Shown here: one piece after another, positions 1 to 6,934 of the stretch | How the letters are laid out: every line of letters begins with the position of its first letter | Position numbering within the stretch: the stretch's first letter is position 1 | DNA from: Phycisphaerae bacterium | Lineage (GTDB): Bacteria > Planctomycetota > Phycisphaerae > Sedimentisphaerales > SG8-4 | NCBI GenBank assembly: GCA_030603035.1 | Contig: JAUVYQ010000049.1 | Span: 1-16,469 of the forward strand | Direction: 5' to 3' | DNA: 16,469 nucleotides | Translations under genes and position numbers: made by a program | The notes under the pieces: model-generated | What the model was told of the DNA's origin: nothing | The model's input: only the letters and a program-made list of their open reading frames with translations | Databases searched by the model: none

Positions 1-378
1 GTTGACCTTTTTGAGAGCGACTTTTACATAGACAAAGAAATGATTAAAAAGCAGGTTCGCCGGCAGGGGATGTTTAACTTAATCCACAATCAATATGTTA
101 TCAAAATAGACTTCATTATAAAGAAGTCTTCGGCATATCAAGAAACTGCACTTTCGCGAAAAAAAGAGGTTTTAATTAAAAGTAGTCCTATGTGGTTTAT
201 TTCTCCGGAGGACCTGGTTATAGCTAAGCTGAGTTGGGCAAAAGACAGTCATTCAGAGATGCAGTTGAAAGATGTGCGAAATTTAATAGAAACAGTAGAT
301 AATTTAGATTTAAAGTATATTGATAATTGGATTTCACAGTTGAGTTTGGAACAGATTTACAAAGAGGCAAAAGAATGA
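1..378 (+). CDS. Nucleotidyltransferase-like protein (DUF6036/AbiEii-like), 5' truncated
   Basis: The reading frame is open from the first base of the window, so only the C-terminal 125 residues are present and the start lies upstream. The visible part contains a beta-strand-like YVIKIDFII segment, then SPEDLVIAKLSWAKDSHSE and a helical stretch with DVRNLI and LDLKYIDNW. In my experience this pattern (an Asp in a hydrophobic strand, then SPEDL..KL.WAKDS and an ...RDV.NLL helix) marks the C-terminal half of DUF6036-type nucleotidyltransferase-fold proteins, which resemble AbiEii-type toxins. The N-terminal nucleotide-binding motif cannot be checked because it is outside the window. It overlaps the next gene by 4 nt (ATGA), so the two are very probably co-translated. 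A role in a toxin-antitoxin or defence pair is possible but unproven. The family assignment is from pattern memory only. Confidence 0.6.
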   Translation, partial: VDLFESDFYIDKEMIKKQVRRQGMFNLIHNQYVIKIDFIIKKSSAYQETALSRKKEVLIKSSPMWFISPEDLVIAKLSWAKDSHSEMQLKDVRNLIETVDNLDLKYIDNWISQLSLEQIYKEAKE

Positions 379-626
379 ACGACACACATCCTGAGGTTGC
401 TGCTCAATTTCGAGATTTAATGAAGGCTAAATCCAATGAGCAGCGTCTGCTTATGGGATGTTCTATGTTTGATACAGCCAAACAGATAATACAGAGCGCT
501 ATTTATAGTCAACACCCGGGAATAACCCCCGAAGAAATGAGAAAAGAGATTTTCTTAAGATTTTATGGACTGGAGTTTAGCCAGGCCGAGAGAGAAAAGA
601 TGTTTTTGATGTTCGCGTCCAGATAA
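375..626 (+). CDS. Small conserved partner protein of the nucleotidyltransferase-like gene
   Basis: This encodes 83 residues beginning MNDTHPEVAAQFRDLM. I chose the ATG whose last two bases lie in the upstream stop codon (ATGA overlap); a purine-rich AAAGAGGCAAAAGA stretch in front could act as ribosome binding site. An upstream TTG in frame at 327 is less likely. The protein looks all-helical and soluble, with no signal or membrane segment. Its recognisable features are a RLLMGCSMFDTAK segment and a C-terminal LRFYG.EFS....EK motif. Small proteins with this 'GCSMFDTA ... LRFYG' layout recur next to DUF6036-type genes, which fits a two-gene module. I do not know its biochemical role; an antitoxin-like or regulatory partner role is a guess from the overlap and size. 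Confidence 0.7.
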   Translation: MNDTHPEVAAQFRDLMKAKSNEQRLLMGCSMFDTAKQIIQSAIYSQHPGITPEEMRKEIFLRFYGLEFSQAEREKMFLMFASR

Positions 627-828
627 CTACGAAGATTAAAAAAGCCGTAAGCATAATGCCCACAGCCCATTGTCATTCCTGCGAAATCGAAGTCGAAGAT
701 CCGGCATCTGTTTGACGGAATCCGGCATCCGTTGCGCTGAAAGTCCGGCCCTTGGACGGAACGGAATCCGGCTTTAGACGGAGCAGGAATCTTTTTTCCC
801 TTGTTTATTTTTTCCTTCCTCTGCGTTC
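627..828. repeat. Intergenic mosaic of degenerate palindromic and GGAATCCGGC-type repeats
   Basis: This stretch between converging genes holds no convincing gene. It starts a dispersed-repeat-like segment at 671 (TGTCATTCCTGCG) that has an inverse counterpart, GCAGGAAT, at 783-790. Between them, variants of GGAATCCGGC and GACGGA(A) recur at about 717-779. The layout resembles a decayed palindromic repeat whose interior was multiplied. No terminator with a T-tract was found for the plus-strand genes that end at 626. Confidence 0.5.
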
Positions 829-847
829 TCAGCGTCCTCTGCGCTTA
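815..847. repeat. Period-9 tandem repeat forming the 3' end of the DUF362 gene
   Basis: Three 9-nt units can be read on the plus strand: CTGCGTTCT (821-829), CAGCGTCCT (830-838) and CTGCGCTTA (839-847), with a degenerate unit before them. The stop codon of the minus-strand DUF362 gene lies in this array (829-831). The same repeat is present in frame inside ileS at 15428-15454. Confidence 0.8.
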
Positions 848-1797
848 ATCCTTTTTGCCGCGCATTTGGCAAGCAGTATTATTTGTTTGCAGATGCTTTT
901 GCAAACGTGCAGGGATGAGAACCTCAATGGAACAGGTTTGCCCAATTCGAAATCCGTACATATATTTTCTGGAAAATTGTCGCCGGCAATTTCTATTCTG
1001 TCCGGGTCCGAGCAGCCGAGTCCCATTTGCCTCGCCGTTTTGATAATCGGCAGCTCTTCCGGCTTGATATTCACCAGTTTGCAGCAGATAGTTTCGCAGG
1101 CGATCGGCTCGGTTCCGCCGATTAGCCAGCCAAGTGGTCTTGCTCTGCCGCGAATCGGGCCGGGGCCATCCATCGCAATGACGGCGTCGATTATCGTCAA
1201 GGCAGGATTCAAGAACTTGAATATATCGATGAGGAATTCGCAAAAATCGTCGCTATTTCCGCCTTTTGCAAAGTGCCAGATGGCCTTTCGCTTGCCGGCG
1301 ACACAGCCAAACATATTCTTGACCGCAAATGTCGCAACTAACTGCTGATGTGTTTTGAATTTGGCTAAGTTTATAATGACATCGGCGTCGAGTGCAGCCG
1401 AGCTTATGCCGACTTTGGTATTTCGTGTTCCAACTCGGCACCATTTCGGCTTATCGAGCTGTTTTACCGGCACGGATAATTCCTTCAGCGGCTCTTCCAA
1501 TTTTAGCGCCTTTACACATCCGAACACATTGCCCCACGCCGGTGAATCGCCGACGAAAGGCCTTGCACCGAAATCTTTTAACAGCCGGGCGGTCTCGACG
1601 ATTACCGCCGGGTCGGTCTGTGTGGCGTGACGGCGGGACTTCGGGGCGATGAGATTCGGCTTGAGCAGGACGCTATCGCCGCGACTTATAAATTTTTCCA
1701 GTCCGCCGAGCAGCTCGAACTGTCTTTTTATCGCCTCGGCAATTTTTGGCCGGCTGTAATCCGTGCATCGAGTTAGTGTTACTGTCGAATTGGACAT
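829..1797 (-). CDS. DUF362 family protein
   Basis: This encodes 322 residues from the ATG at 1797 (MSNSTVTLTRCTDY). A TTG 10 codons upstream would overlap the preceding lipoprotein gene and add an unconserved-looking extension, so I prefer the ATG. The body matches DUF362: an early VLLKPNLIAP segment, TDPAVIVETARLLKDFGA, a GDSPAWG loop, then DADVIINLAKFKTHQQLVATFAVKNMFG, a late TIIDAVIAMDGPGP motif and a GGTEPIACETICCKLV helix. DUF362 proteins are widespread and poorly characterised; some carry Fe-S ferredoxin domains, but no 4Cys cluster motif is evident here. The gene follows the lipoprotein gene by 8 nt on the same strand, so they probably form one transcript. The last residues, AAKRIKRRGR, are encoded by a dispersed period-9 repeat, so the natural C-terminus has probably been replaced or extended. 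Biological function is unknown. Confidence 0.87.
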   Translation of the reverse strand: MSNSTVTLTRCTDYSRPKIAEAIKRQFELLGGLEKFISRGDSVLLKPNLIAPKSRRHATQTDPAVIVETARLLKDFGARPFVGDSPAWGNVFGCVKALKLEEPLKELSVPVKQLDKPKWCRVGTRNTKVGISSAALDADVIINLAKFKTHQQLVATFAVKNMFGCVAGKRKAIWHFAKGGNSDDFCEFLIDIFKFLNPALTIIDAVIAMDGPGPIRGRARPLGWLIGGTEPIACETICCKLVNIKPEELPIIKTARQMGLGCSDPDRIEIAGDNFPENICTDFELGKPVPLRFSSLHVCKSICKQIILLAKCAAKRIKRRGR

Positions 1798-1805
1798 ACA
1801 GCCGC

Positions 1806-2720
1806 TCAATCGTTTATACTGGTACAAAGCAATAAAAATATTCTGACCGCCGGTTTACGTTCGGGTGGTTTACGTTCGGTTCTGCTGAAGAACAAGCTCC
1901 CTTCGGGTCTGCTGAAGAATAAGCCGCCTAAGGTTATTTGGTGGTCGATGTATTTTTCCGGCCCCAGAACAACAAGGTCGCCCGGGCTCATTTTCAATCC
2001 GAACCCGCAACTGCTAAAAGGGAATTCGCCGGCTTTTGCACGATACACTAATTCTGGGATTGAACCTCTTATCGGCGGTGAAAATACCGGCACAGCACTC
2101 ATCTTGCACACGCCTCTTGAACCGGGGATTTTTTCGGCTTTTATCCGCAGCGAAAGCTCCCCCGGCCCAATCGTCACTCCTTCCATTGAGCCGCTGCTCG
2201 AGATATAAAAGACGGTTTGCTCATTATCCAATCTCGCAATAGGAAGGCCATTGGCCTGCCCGTCGCGCAGCAACAGCGAAACTCTTTCTGTTCCTTTACC
2301 GTCCGCGGCAAGCAACAAATCTCTGATTTTATTCCACATCTGGGCCTGGCCGAAACCTGCTAAAAATGAGTTGGCGCCGAACGCATCGTAATCATTAAAT
2401 TGCAGCGGCTTTCTGTGTAGCATCTGCCAGATGTCATCTAATGCGCTAATCTTTTCCTCCGGCATTTCGAAAACATAGACGTTAAAATTTATCGTTTTTA
2501 ACAATTGGCCCCCGGGCCGTTTGCCACTATGAGAGGGAGCTAAATCACCAATTTTGAGTTGCTGCCATATAGGCTCGTTTTCTTCAGGGCTGGCACAACC
2601 TATCAGGTAAAAAGTCAAAAAGACCAAAGACACAAGGCCCGGGACCAAAGACACAGGTCTTGAGTTTTGAGTCTTGAGTCTTGAGTCTGGCACAACCGCA
2701 ATTTGAAAAACACGAGTCAT
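1806..2720 (-). CDS. Predicted lipoprotein of unknown function
   Basis: This encodes 304 residues from the ATG at 2720. The N-terminus has Arg/Lys residues (R3, R14, K16, R21), then a hydrophobic stretch ending in a canonical lipobox L39-I40-G41-C42. The mature protein should therefore be lipid-anchored on the periplasmic side of a membrane. The mature part, with segments such as INFNVYVFEMPEEKISALDDIWQML and GVTIGPGELSLRIKAEKI, looks like a soluble mixed alpha/beta domain; I do not recognise the family. Two oddities are visible. Much of the signal peptide (residues about 12-33) is encoded by short tandem repeats, and the C-terminal region carries in-frame 9- and 5-residue repeats. In-frame GTG codons at residues 23 and 30 are alternative starts, but they would remove the positive n-region. 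The DUF362 gene lies 8 nt downstream on the same strand. A -35 TTGACA lies just upstream. Confidence 0.75.
   Translation of the reverse strand: MTRVFQIAVVPDSRLKTQNSRPVSLVPGLVSLVFLTFYLIGCASPEENEPIWQQLKIGDLAPSHSGKRPGGQLLKTINFNVYVFEMPEEKISALDDIWQMLHRKPLQFNDYDAFGANSFLAGFGQAQMWNKIRDLLLAADGKGTERVSLLLRDGQANGLPIARLDNEQTVFYISSSGSMEGVTIGPGELSLRIKAEKIPGSRGVCKMSAVPVFSPPIRGSIPELVYRAKAGEFPFSSCGFGLKMSPGDLVVLGPEKYIDHQITLGGLFFSRPEGSLFFSRTERKPPERKPAVRIFLLLCTSIND
1852..1919. repeat. In-frame 15-nt and 27-nt repeats in the lipoprotein C-terminus
   Basis: GGTTTACGTTCGG occurs at 1852-1864 and 1867-1879 (period 15, encoding a repeated PERKP). TCTGCTGAAGAA occurs at 1881-1892 and 1908-1919 (period 27, encoding GGLFFSRPE followed by GSLFFSRTE). 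Both periods are multiples of three, so the reading frame is kept. Confidence 0.85.
2590..2697. repeat. Repeat block within the lipoprotein signal-peptide region
   Basis: Five 7-nt units, GTCTTGA-type, lie at 2657-2691. A 13-bp direct repeat, GACCAAAGACACA, lies at 2622-2634 and 2643-2655, spaced by 21 nt (three times seven). An 11-bp direct repeat, CTGGCACAACC, brackets the whole block at 2590-2600 and 2687-2697. The block encodes about residues 8-43 of the lipoprotein, including the hydrophobic part of its signal peptide. Confidence 0.8.
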
Positions 2721-2726
2721 AACAAT

Positions 2727-2755
2727 AGACTAACAATTGTGCAGGTAATTGTCAA
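2727..2755 (-). promoter_or_regulatory. Sigma70-like promoter of the lipoprotein-DUF362 unit
   Basis: On the minus strand a perfect -35 TTGACA (2755-2750) is followed after 17 nt by TAGTCT (2732-2727), a weak -10. A start of transcription about 7 nt further on would fall almost on the ATG at 2720, implying a leaderless or nearly leaderless message, or a translation start inside the repeat block. No ribosome binding site is seen in front of the ATG. Confidence 0.45.
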
Positions 2756-2809
2756 TGGACAGCTTGATGCTGGAGCGAAGCGTAAGTCCGCCCCTGACGG
2801 ACTCGCCGC

Positions 2810-2914
2810 GAGCATCGAGAATCGAGCATCGAGCATCGGGCATCGAGCATCGAGCATCGAGCATCGAGTATCGAGCATCGAGAATCGGGCATCGAGAATC
2901 GGGCATCGAGCATG
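2810..2914. repeat. Heptanucleotide tandem array, 15 units (consensus GAGCATC)
   Basis: Fifteen contiguous 7-nt units, mostly GAGCATC with variants GAGAATC, GGGCATC and GAGTATC, fill the divergent intergenic region. Two more units of the same family occur at 11327-11348. Open frames across this array on both strands (translations rich in SSIEHRAS-like strings) look like products of the repeat, not genes. Confidence 0.95.
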
Positions 2915-2925
2915 CATCAATTTTC

Positions 2926-2954
2926 TTGACTCGTTATCTTGTTTTTAATATCAT
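2926..2954 (+). promoter_or_regulatory. Sigma70-like promoter of the aminotransferase operon
   Basis: TTGACT at 2926-2931 is followed after 17 nt by TATCAT at 2949-2954, about 64 nt before the aminotransferase ATG. The spacing is ideal and each hexamer differs from consensus by one base. It would drive the four overlapping genes 3018-9594. The heptamer array ends only 11 nt upstream of the -35. Confidence 0.6.
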
Positions 2955-3017
2955 TGTTTGTACAAGGAGAACGTAAATTAAAAAGGTGCAAAGACACGAA
3001 AGTTGGTGGTAGCTAAA

Positions 3018-4208
3018 ATGAAAATTAGTAAACGAGCCCAGGATGTGCCGGCCTCGGCAACTATTGCCGTTACCTCGCGAGCCCAGGAATTAAAGGCCCG
3101 GGGCGTGGACGTAATCGGTTTCGGTGCGGGAGCGCCGGATTTTGACACACCCGAATATATCAAAGATGCCGCTATAGAGGCGCTGAAAGCAGGCAAAACA
3201 AAATACACCGCCGCCGCCGGCATAGTCGAGCTTAGGACCGCCATTGCCGCCAAACTCAAAAAGGAAAACGGTCTCGAATACACCCCCGACCAGGTCATCG
3301 TAAATATCGGCGGTAAGCACTCGGTCTACGAGGCAATGCAGGCGGTCCTTGACCCCGGCGATGAGGTTATTCTGCCCACGCCATATTGGGTAACATATCC
3401 GGAGGCAATAAAGCTCGCCGGTGCTGTGCCTAAAATTCTTCAAACCGATAAAAACACCGGCTACAAAATTACGCCGTCCCAGCTAAAGGAGGCCATCGCC
3501 GAAAAGACTGCTATGCTCTTAATCAATTCACCAAATAATCCGGGCGGTTTCACTTATACCCCGCAAGAGCTGAAAGCCATTGCAAAGGTTCTTGAAGGAA
3601 CAGACGTGTACGTGCTTTCAGATGAAATCTACGAAAAACTAATCTACGGCGACACCAAATTTGTCAGCTTTGCTTCACTAAGCAAAGATGCCTACAATAG
3701 AACACTTACTCTCAATGGTTTCAGCAAGGCCTTCTCTATGACCGGCTGGCGCCTCGGATATACCGCAGGGCCCCTCGAAGCTATAAAGGCGATGGGGCGC
3801 CTTCAATCTCATATGACTTCAAACCCTGTAACCTTCGGTCAGTATGCCGCAATTGCTGCCCTCGGCGACCCCGCCGACCAGGCCATAGAAAATATGAGGA
3901 TAGAATTCGAACGCCGAGGCAAATATATGGCCCAGCGACTAAACAGCATCAAAGGCGTCGTTTGCACCGAACCTACCGGCGCTTTTTACTGTTTTCCTGA
4001 TGTTTCCAGCCATTATGGTCGAAATATTAACGGCGTAAAAATAAACGGCAGTATGGACTTCGCAAAAGCGCTTCTGGAACAGGCCAATGTCGCACTCGTG
4101 CCGGGACTGCCGTTTGGCTGCGACAACAATGTCAGGTTAAGTTTTGCCTGCTCGCTCGAACAAATTACTAAAGGGCTGGATAGACTACAAGAATGGCTGA
4201 GTCAATAG
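3018..4208 (+). CDS. Class I PLP-dependent aminotransferase (aspartate aminotransferase type)
   Basis: This encodes 396 residues, a usual length for AspC/AspB subgroup 1b enzymes. I chose the ATG at 3018, with a GGTGG ribosome binding site about 8 nt upstream, over an in-frame TTG at 3003. Family landmarks are all present: the N-terminal SKRAQDVPASATIAVTSRA and GAGAPDFDTP segments, GGKHS (K100), SPNNPGG (N174), SDEIYEKL, the PLP-lysine motif GFSKAFSMTGWRLGY (K237), and the C-terminal NVRLSFACS arginine (R373) that binds the substrate carboxylate. It would transfer amino groups between aspartate or a related amino acid and 2-oxoglutarate in the cytoplasm; prephenate or other specificities cannot be excluded. 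Its last 16 nt overlap the next gene, so translation is probably coupled. Nothing in the sequence links it functionally to the glycosyltransferases behind it. Confidence 0.93.
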   Translation: MKISKRAQDVPASATIAVTSRAQELKARGVDVIGFGAGAPDFDTPEYIKDAAIEALKAGKTKYTAAAGIVELRTAIAAKLKKENGLEYTPDQVIVNIGGKHSVYEAMQAVLDPGDEVILPTPYWVTYPEAIKLAGAVPKILQTDKNTGYKITPSQLKEAIAEKTAMLLINSPNNPGGFTYTPQELKAIAKVLEGTDVYVLSDEIYEKLIYGDTKFVSFASLSKDAYNRTLTLNGFSKAFSMTGWRLGYTAGPLEAIKAMGRLQSHMTSNPVTFGQYAAIAALGDPADQAIENMRIEFERRGKYMAQRLNSIKGVVCTEPTGAFYCFPDVSSHYGRNINGVKINGSMDFAKALLEQANVALVPGLPFGCDNNVRLSFACSLEQITKGLDRLQEWLSQ

Positions 4209-6934
4209 AAATCGAAAAACGCAGTGCCTTGTCCGGCTGGCCAATGATTCTCGGCTGGCTCGCAATGCTCATCTTTGCCTTCCACGCCTCTACGCATATG
4301 GTTGGTGCCGGTGATACCTGGGTCGCAATGGCCTGCGGAAGACATTTTATCAACCACGGCGTAGATACCGTCGAGCCGTTCAGCGCAAATTCCCATAAGC
4401 CGGGCCCAACACCGGAGGAAATAGAGACCTGGCCAAAATGGGCACAGTGGCTCACGGATAAAGTTGGCCTTGAGACGGTCAAATACTGGCATCCTACCGG
4501 CTGGATTAATCAGAACTGGCTGACACACGTTATTTTTTACTCCCTGATACCGCAATCTACATACGAAGACGGCTTAAGTTTTTCATCCAACGCGCTCGTC
4601 TACTGGAAGTTTGCCATTTATATACTTACCGTTATTTGTGTTTATTATACAGCCAGACTTTTGGGCGCCCATCCCGCTCTCTGTGCCGTCTTCGCCTGCT
4701 TCGCAATGTTCGTAGGCCGCTCTTTCCTTGACGTCCGACCCGCAGGTTTCTCAAACCTGCTGGTAGCTGTTTTTTTACTTATACTTGTTCTTACCATTTA
4801 TTGGAACACATTGTACATCTGGCTCATTATCCCGCTGGCCGTTTTCTGGTGCAATGTCCACGGCGGGTATATCTATATGTTCATAGTCCTCGTGCCGTTC
4901 GTTACGTGGTATCTGTTAATGATGTTGCCCAAAAGATGGACTGTTTCAGCCTACAGTATTCTTGCGTGGGCTGTCCTTTACGCAATGGCTTACAAGTTTT
5001 TGAAGCACAAGTATCTTTCACCAATTCCACCGGGTACCGACTGGGTTTTTGGAGTGTTGTTCATATTGGTCGCCGCAAGCATTGCAACAGCCGCTTATAA
5101 ACAGGTTAAGAATGAAGCATTCTATGCTTACCATATTGTGGCTTCGTTCATCGTTTTTTTAAGTCTTTTACCGAGATTTTTCCCCTCAATCCCATTAAAC
5201 CTTCACTCTCAGCAGCGGAATATTCTTGAGATATATGTTAGCGGTTCACGGTGGGCCTTCCTTGCCGCTTCCATCTTACTGATGGGCTTGGCCCTCGTGC
5301 TAATGTTCTTAAAAAACAAACTTGTTCGTATGAAGCCAAAAGGCATATATCACACAATTGCCGCCGGCTTCGTCGCTTTCCTGGCCGTGATTGTATTCAA
5401 CCCCTTTCATTTAACCAACCTCACTCATACCTTCGTCATCAGCGTCAGCAAACACGCCGAGAGATGGCGAGACGTCAACGAGTGGCACCGCGCCTTCGAA
5501 TGGAACAATCCCGTCGGTGATGAAATACCTTTTTTAATAATGTATATTATTGCCTGGCTGGTTCTTCTGATTTGGGCTGTTGTTATCTTGATATCGACTT
5601 CTCGTTTTCTTGGCCGCCTGCCTAAGCGAAAAGCAAAAATTTCTGACGGGTATCAATGGCCTCGGATTGACATGGCTCTGATGATTATTGCCGCTTTGAC
5701 TATTTATATGGCCATTTGTTCCCGAAGATTTATACCGATAGCTGCTATCGCAGCCTGCCCCATTATAGCAATGTTTATTGACCAGATGGTCTGTGCAATT
5801 TCGGCCAGACGCAGCTTCAACGAACAAAATCGTTTCGCCGTCTCGCCGATGCCCCAGACCCTGCAATTCTTTTTTACCGTTGCCGGCGCCGTCGCAGTTT
5901 TAACTTTCGGCCTATGGTGGGGGCTTAAATTTAAGCGCATTTATCTCGACACCTGGCCAACCGATACAAAATTAAATTCTGTCTTTATACGGATGACCGC
6001 CTCCGATGCAAAACCCTTCTACGCCTTGAAGTTTATCAAAGACAACAAGTTAGAAGGAAAAATGTTCAATTACTGGACCGAAGGCGGCTTCATCGCCTGG
6101 GGCCAAGAGCCTGACCCGAACACCGGACGAACGCCATTACAGTTATTTATGGACGGCAGAGCACAGGCCGCTTATGACCGCCAGGCTTATGAACTCTGGT
6201 CCACCATTATCTCTGGAGGCCCAGTCGTCCAGCGTGCCAAGATAATGAGAGGTACCTTGACTACCTTGACCGCTGCCGAATACACCAAAATCGGCCGGTG
6301 GGTGGATGAACGCCTAAGAAAACACAATGTCTGGGTCGTCTTAATGCCCTCAGCGGCCTATACTGATCCTCGGAAACCTTCCTATCACTTCGTAAAAGGC
6401 CTTGAACATAATTCCGATTGGCCCCTTGTTTTCTTTAATAACAGGCAAAAACTGTTCGTCGATGTAAGAAACCCTCGCGGCAGGGAACTTTTCGATGGCA
6501 TAGCTAACGGAAAGACACTCTACCCGGATGACTTCTCCAGAAACCTTACCCTTGCCCATAATTTGTTCTTGTTTGCTGGCAATGATAAAACCAAAAGGAA
6601 ACAGGCGCTTGATTTCGCCATCAAAGCTTTCGAATCAAACCCATCGCAGACTCCAATACTGGAAATAATATATGTTGCGGGAAGATTTCCCGAGCTAAGG
6701 CCTCGCATCAAAGTCTTTTGCGAAAATTATTTTAACGACTTCGCAGAAAATAAGGACACCTACGTAAAAAAGGACGGATATTTCCACAGAATCGTTGCCG
6801 CATTGAATGCAGGAAGTTATTTGCGGGCAATCGCCAAAAAGCAGAACAACACCGAACTTATGAATTCTTATAACGCCAGAATGAAAGATTACAGAAGTGA
6901 ACAAAATCGGCTGCTTAAAAGGAAAAGGTGGTAA
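4193..6934 (+). CDS. Large polytopic membrane protein, GT-C-like putative glycosyltransferase
   Basis: This encodes 913 residues, beginning 16 nt inside the aminotransferase gene. The first 590 or so residues contain roughly 13-15 hydrophobic segments. The first (about residues 14-31) is followed by a loop starting GAGDTWVAMACGRHF (D41) and ending GWINQNWLTHVIFY. This layout of an acidic residue just after the first membrane helix and a W.NQNWL motif is typical of GT-C-fold transferases that use lipid-linked sugars. Also seen are DVRPAGFSNLL, the NVHGGY motif (N221-H223-G224-G225) and a C-terminal extracytoplasmic domain with FNYWTEGGFIAWG and FMDGRAQAAY (D654-G655-R656). The last ~200 residues are soluble and helix-rich. 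Large uncharacterised membrane proteins with the same WxNxHGG and FxDGR signatures are common, but donor and acceptor are not known. The GT2 gene directly downstream would make a fitting source of lipid-linked donor. Confidence 0.72.
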   Translation: MAESIEIEKRSALSGWPMILGWLAMLIFAFHASTHMVGAGDTWVAMACGRHFINHGVDTVEPFSANSHKPGPTPEEIETWPKWAQWLTDKVGLETVKYWHPTGWINQNWLTHVIFYSLIPQSTYEDGLSFSSNALVYWKFAIYILTVICVYYTARLLGAHPALCAVFACFAMFVGRSFLDVRPAGFSNLLVAVFLLILVLTIYWNTLYIWLIIPLAVFWCNVHGGYIYMFIVLVPFVTWYLLMMLPKRWTVSAYSILAWAVLYAMAYKFLKHKYLSPIPPGTDWVFGVLFILVAASIATAAYKQVKNEAFYAYHIVASFIVFLSLLPRFFPSIPLNLHSQQRNILEIYVSGSRWAFLAASILLMGLALVLMFLKNKLVRMKPKGIYHTIAAGFVAFLAVIVFNPFHLTNLTHTFVISVSKHAERWRDVNEWHRAFEWNNPVGDEIPFLIMYIIAWLVLLIWAVVILISTSRFLGRLPKRKAKISDGYQWPRIDMALMIIAALTIYMAICSRRFIPIAAIAACPIIAMFIDQMVCAISARRSFNEQNRFAVSPMPQTLQFFFTVAGAVAVLTFGLWWGLKFKRIYLDTWPTDTKLNSVFIRMTASDAKPFYALKFIKDNKLEGKMFNYWTEGGFIAWGQEPDPNTGRTPLQLFMDGRAQAAYDRQAYELWSTIISGGPVVQRAKIMRGTLTTLTAAEYTKIGRWVDERLRKHNVWVVLMPSAAYTDPRKPSYHFVKGLEHNSDWPLVFFNNRQKLFVDVRNPRGRELFDGIANGKTLYPDDFSRNLTLAHNLFLFAGNDKTKRKQALDFAIKAFESNPSQTPILEIIYVAGRFPELRPRIKVFCENYFNDFAENKDTYVKKDGYFHRIVAALNAGSYLRAIAKKQNNTELMNSYNARMKDYRSEQNRLLKRKRW

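Noticed and set aside
752..1348. 198-residue plus-strand open frame
   Set aside because: It lies antisense to the DUF362 gene, whose protein has clear family motifs. The translation is low in recognisable structure and starts in repeat DNA.
2590..2697. A mobile element with an 11-bp target duplication
   Set aside because: The interior is a set of tandem repeats with no coding or terminal inverted repeats, and removal of the 97-nt unit would break the reading frame; kept only as a repeat block.
2810..2914. CRISPR array
   Set aside because: Units are 7 nt and contiguous with no spacers, and no cas gene is nearby.
2703..2976. Several open frames across the GAGCATC heptamer array
   Set aside because: Period-7 DNA without stop codons stays open in all frames. 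The translations are only repeated SSIEHRAS-like strings.
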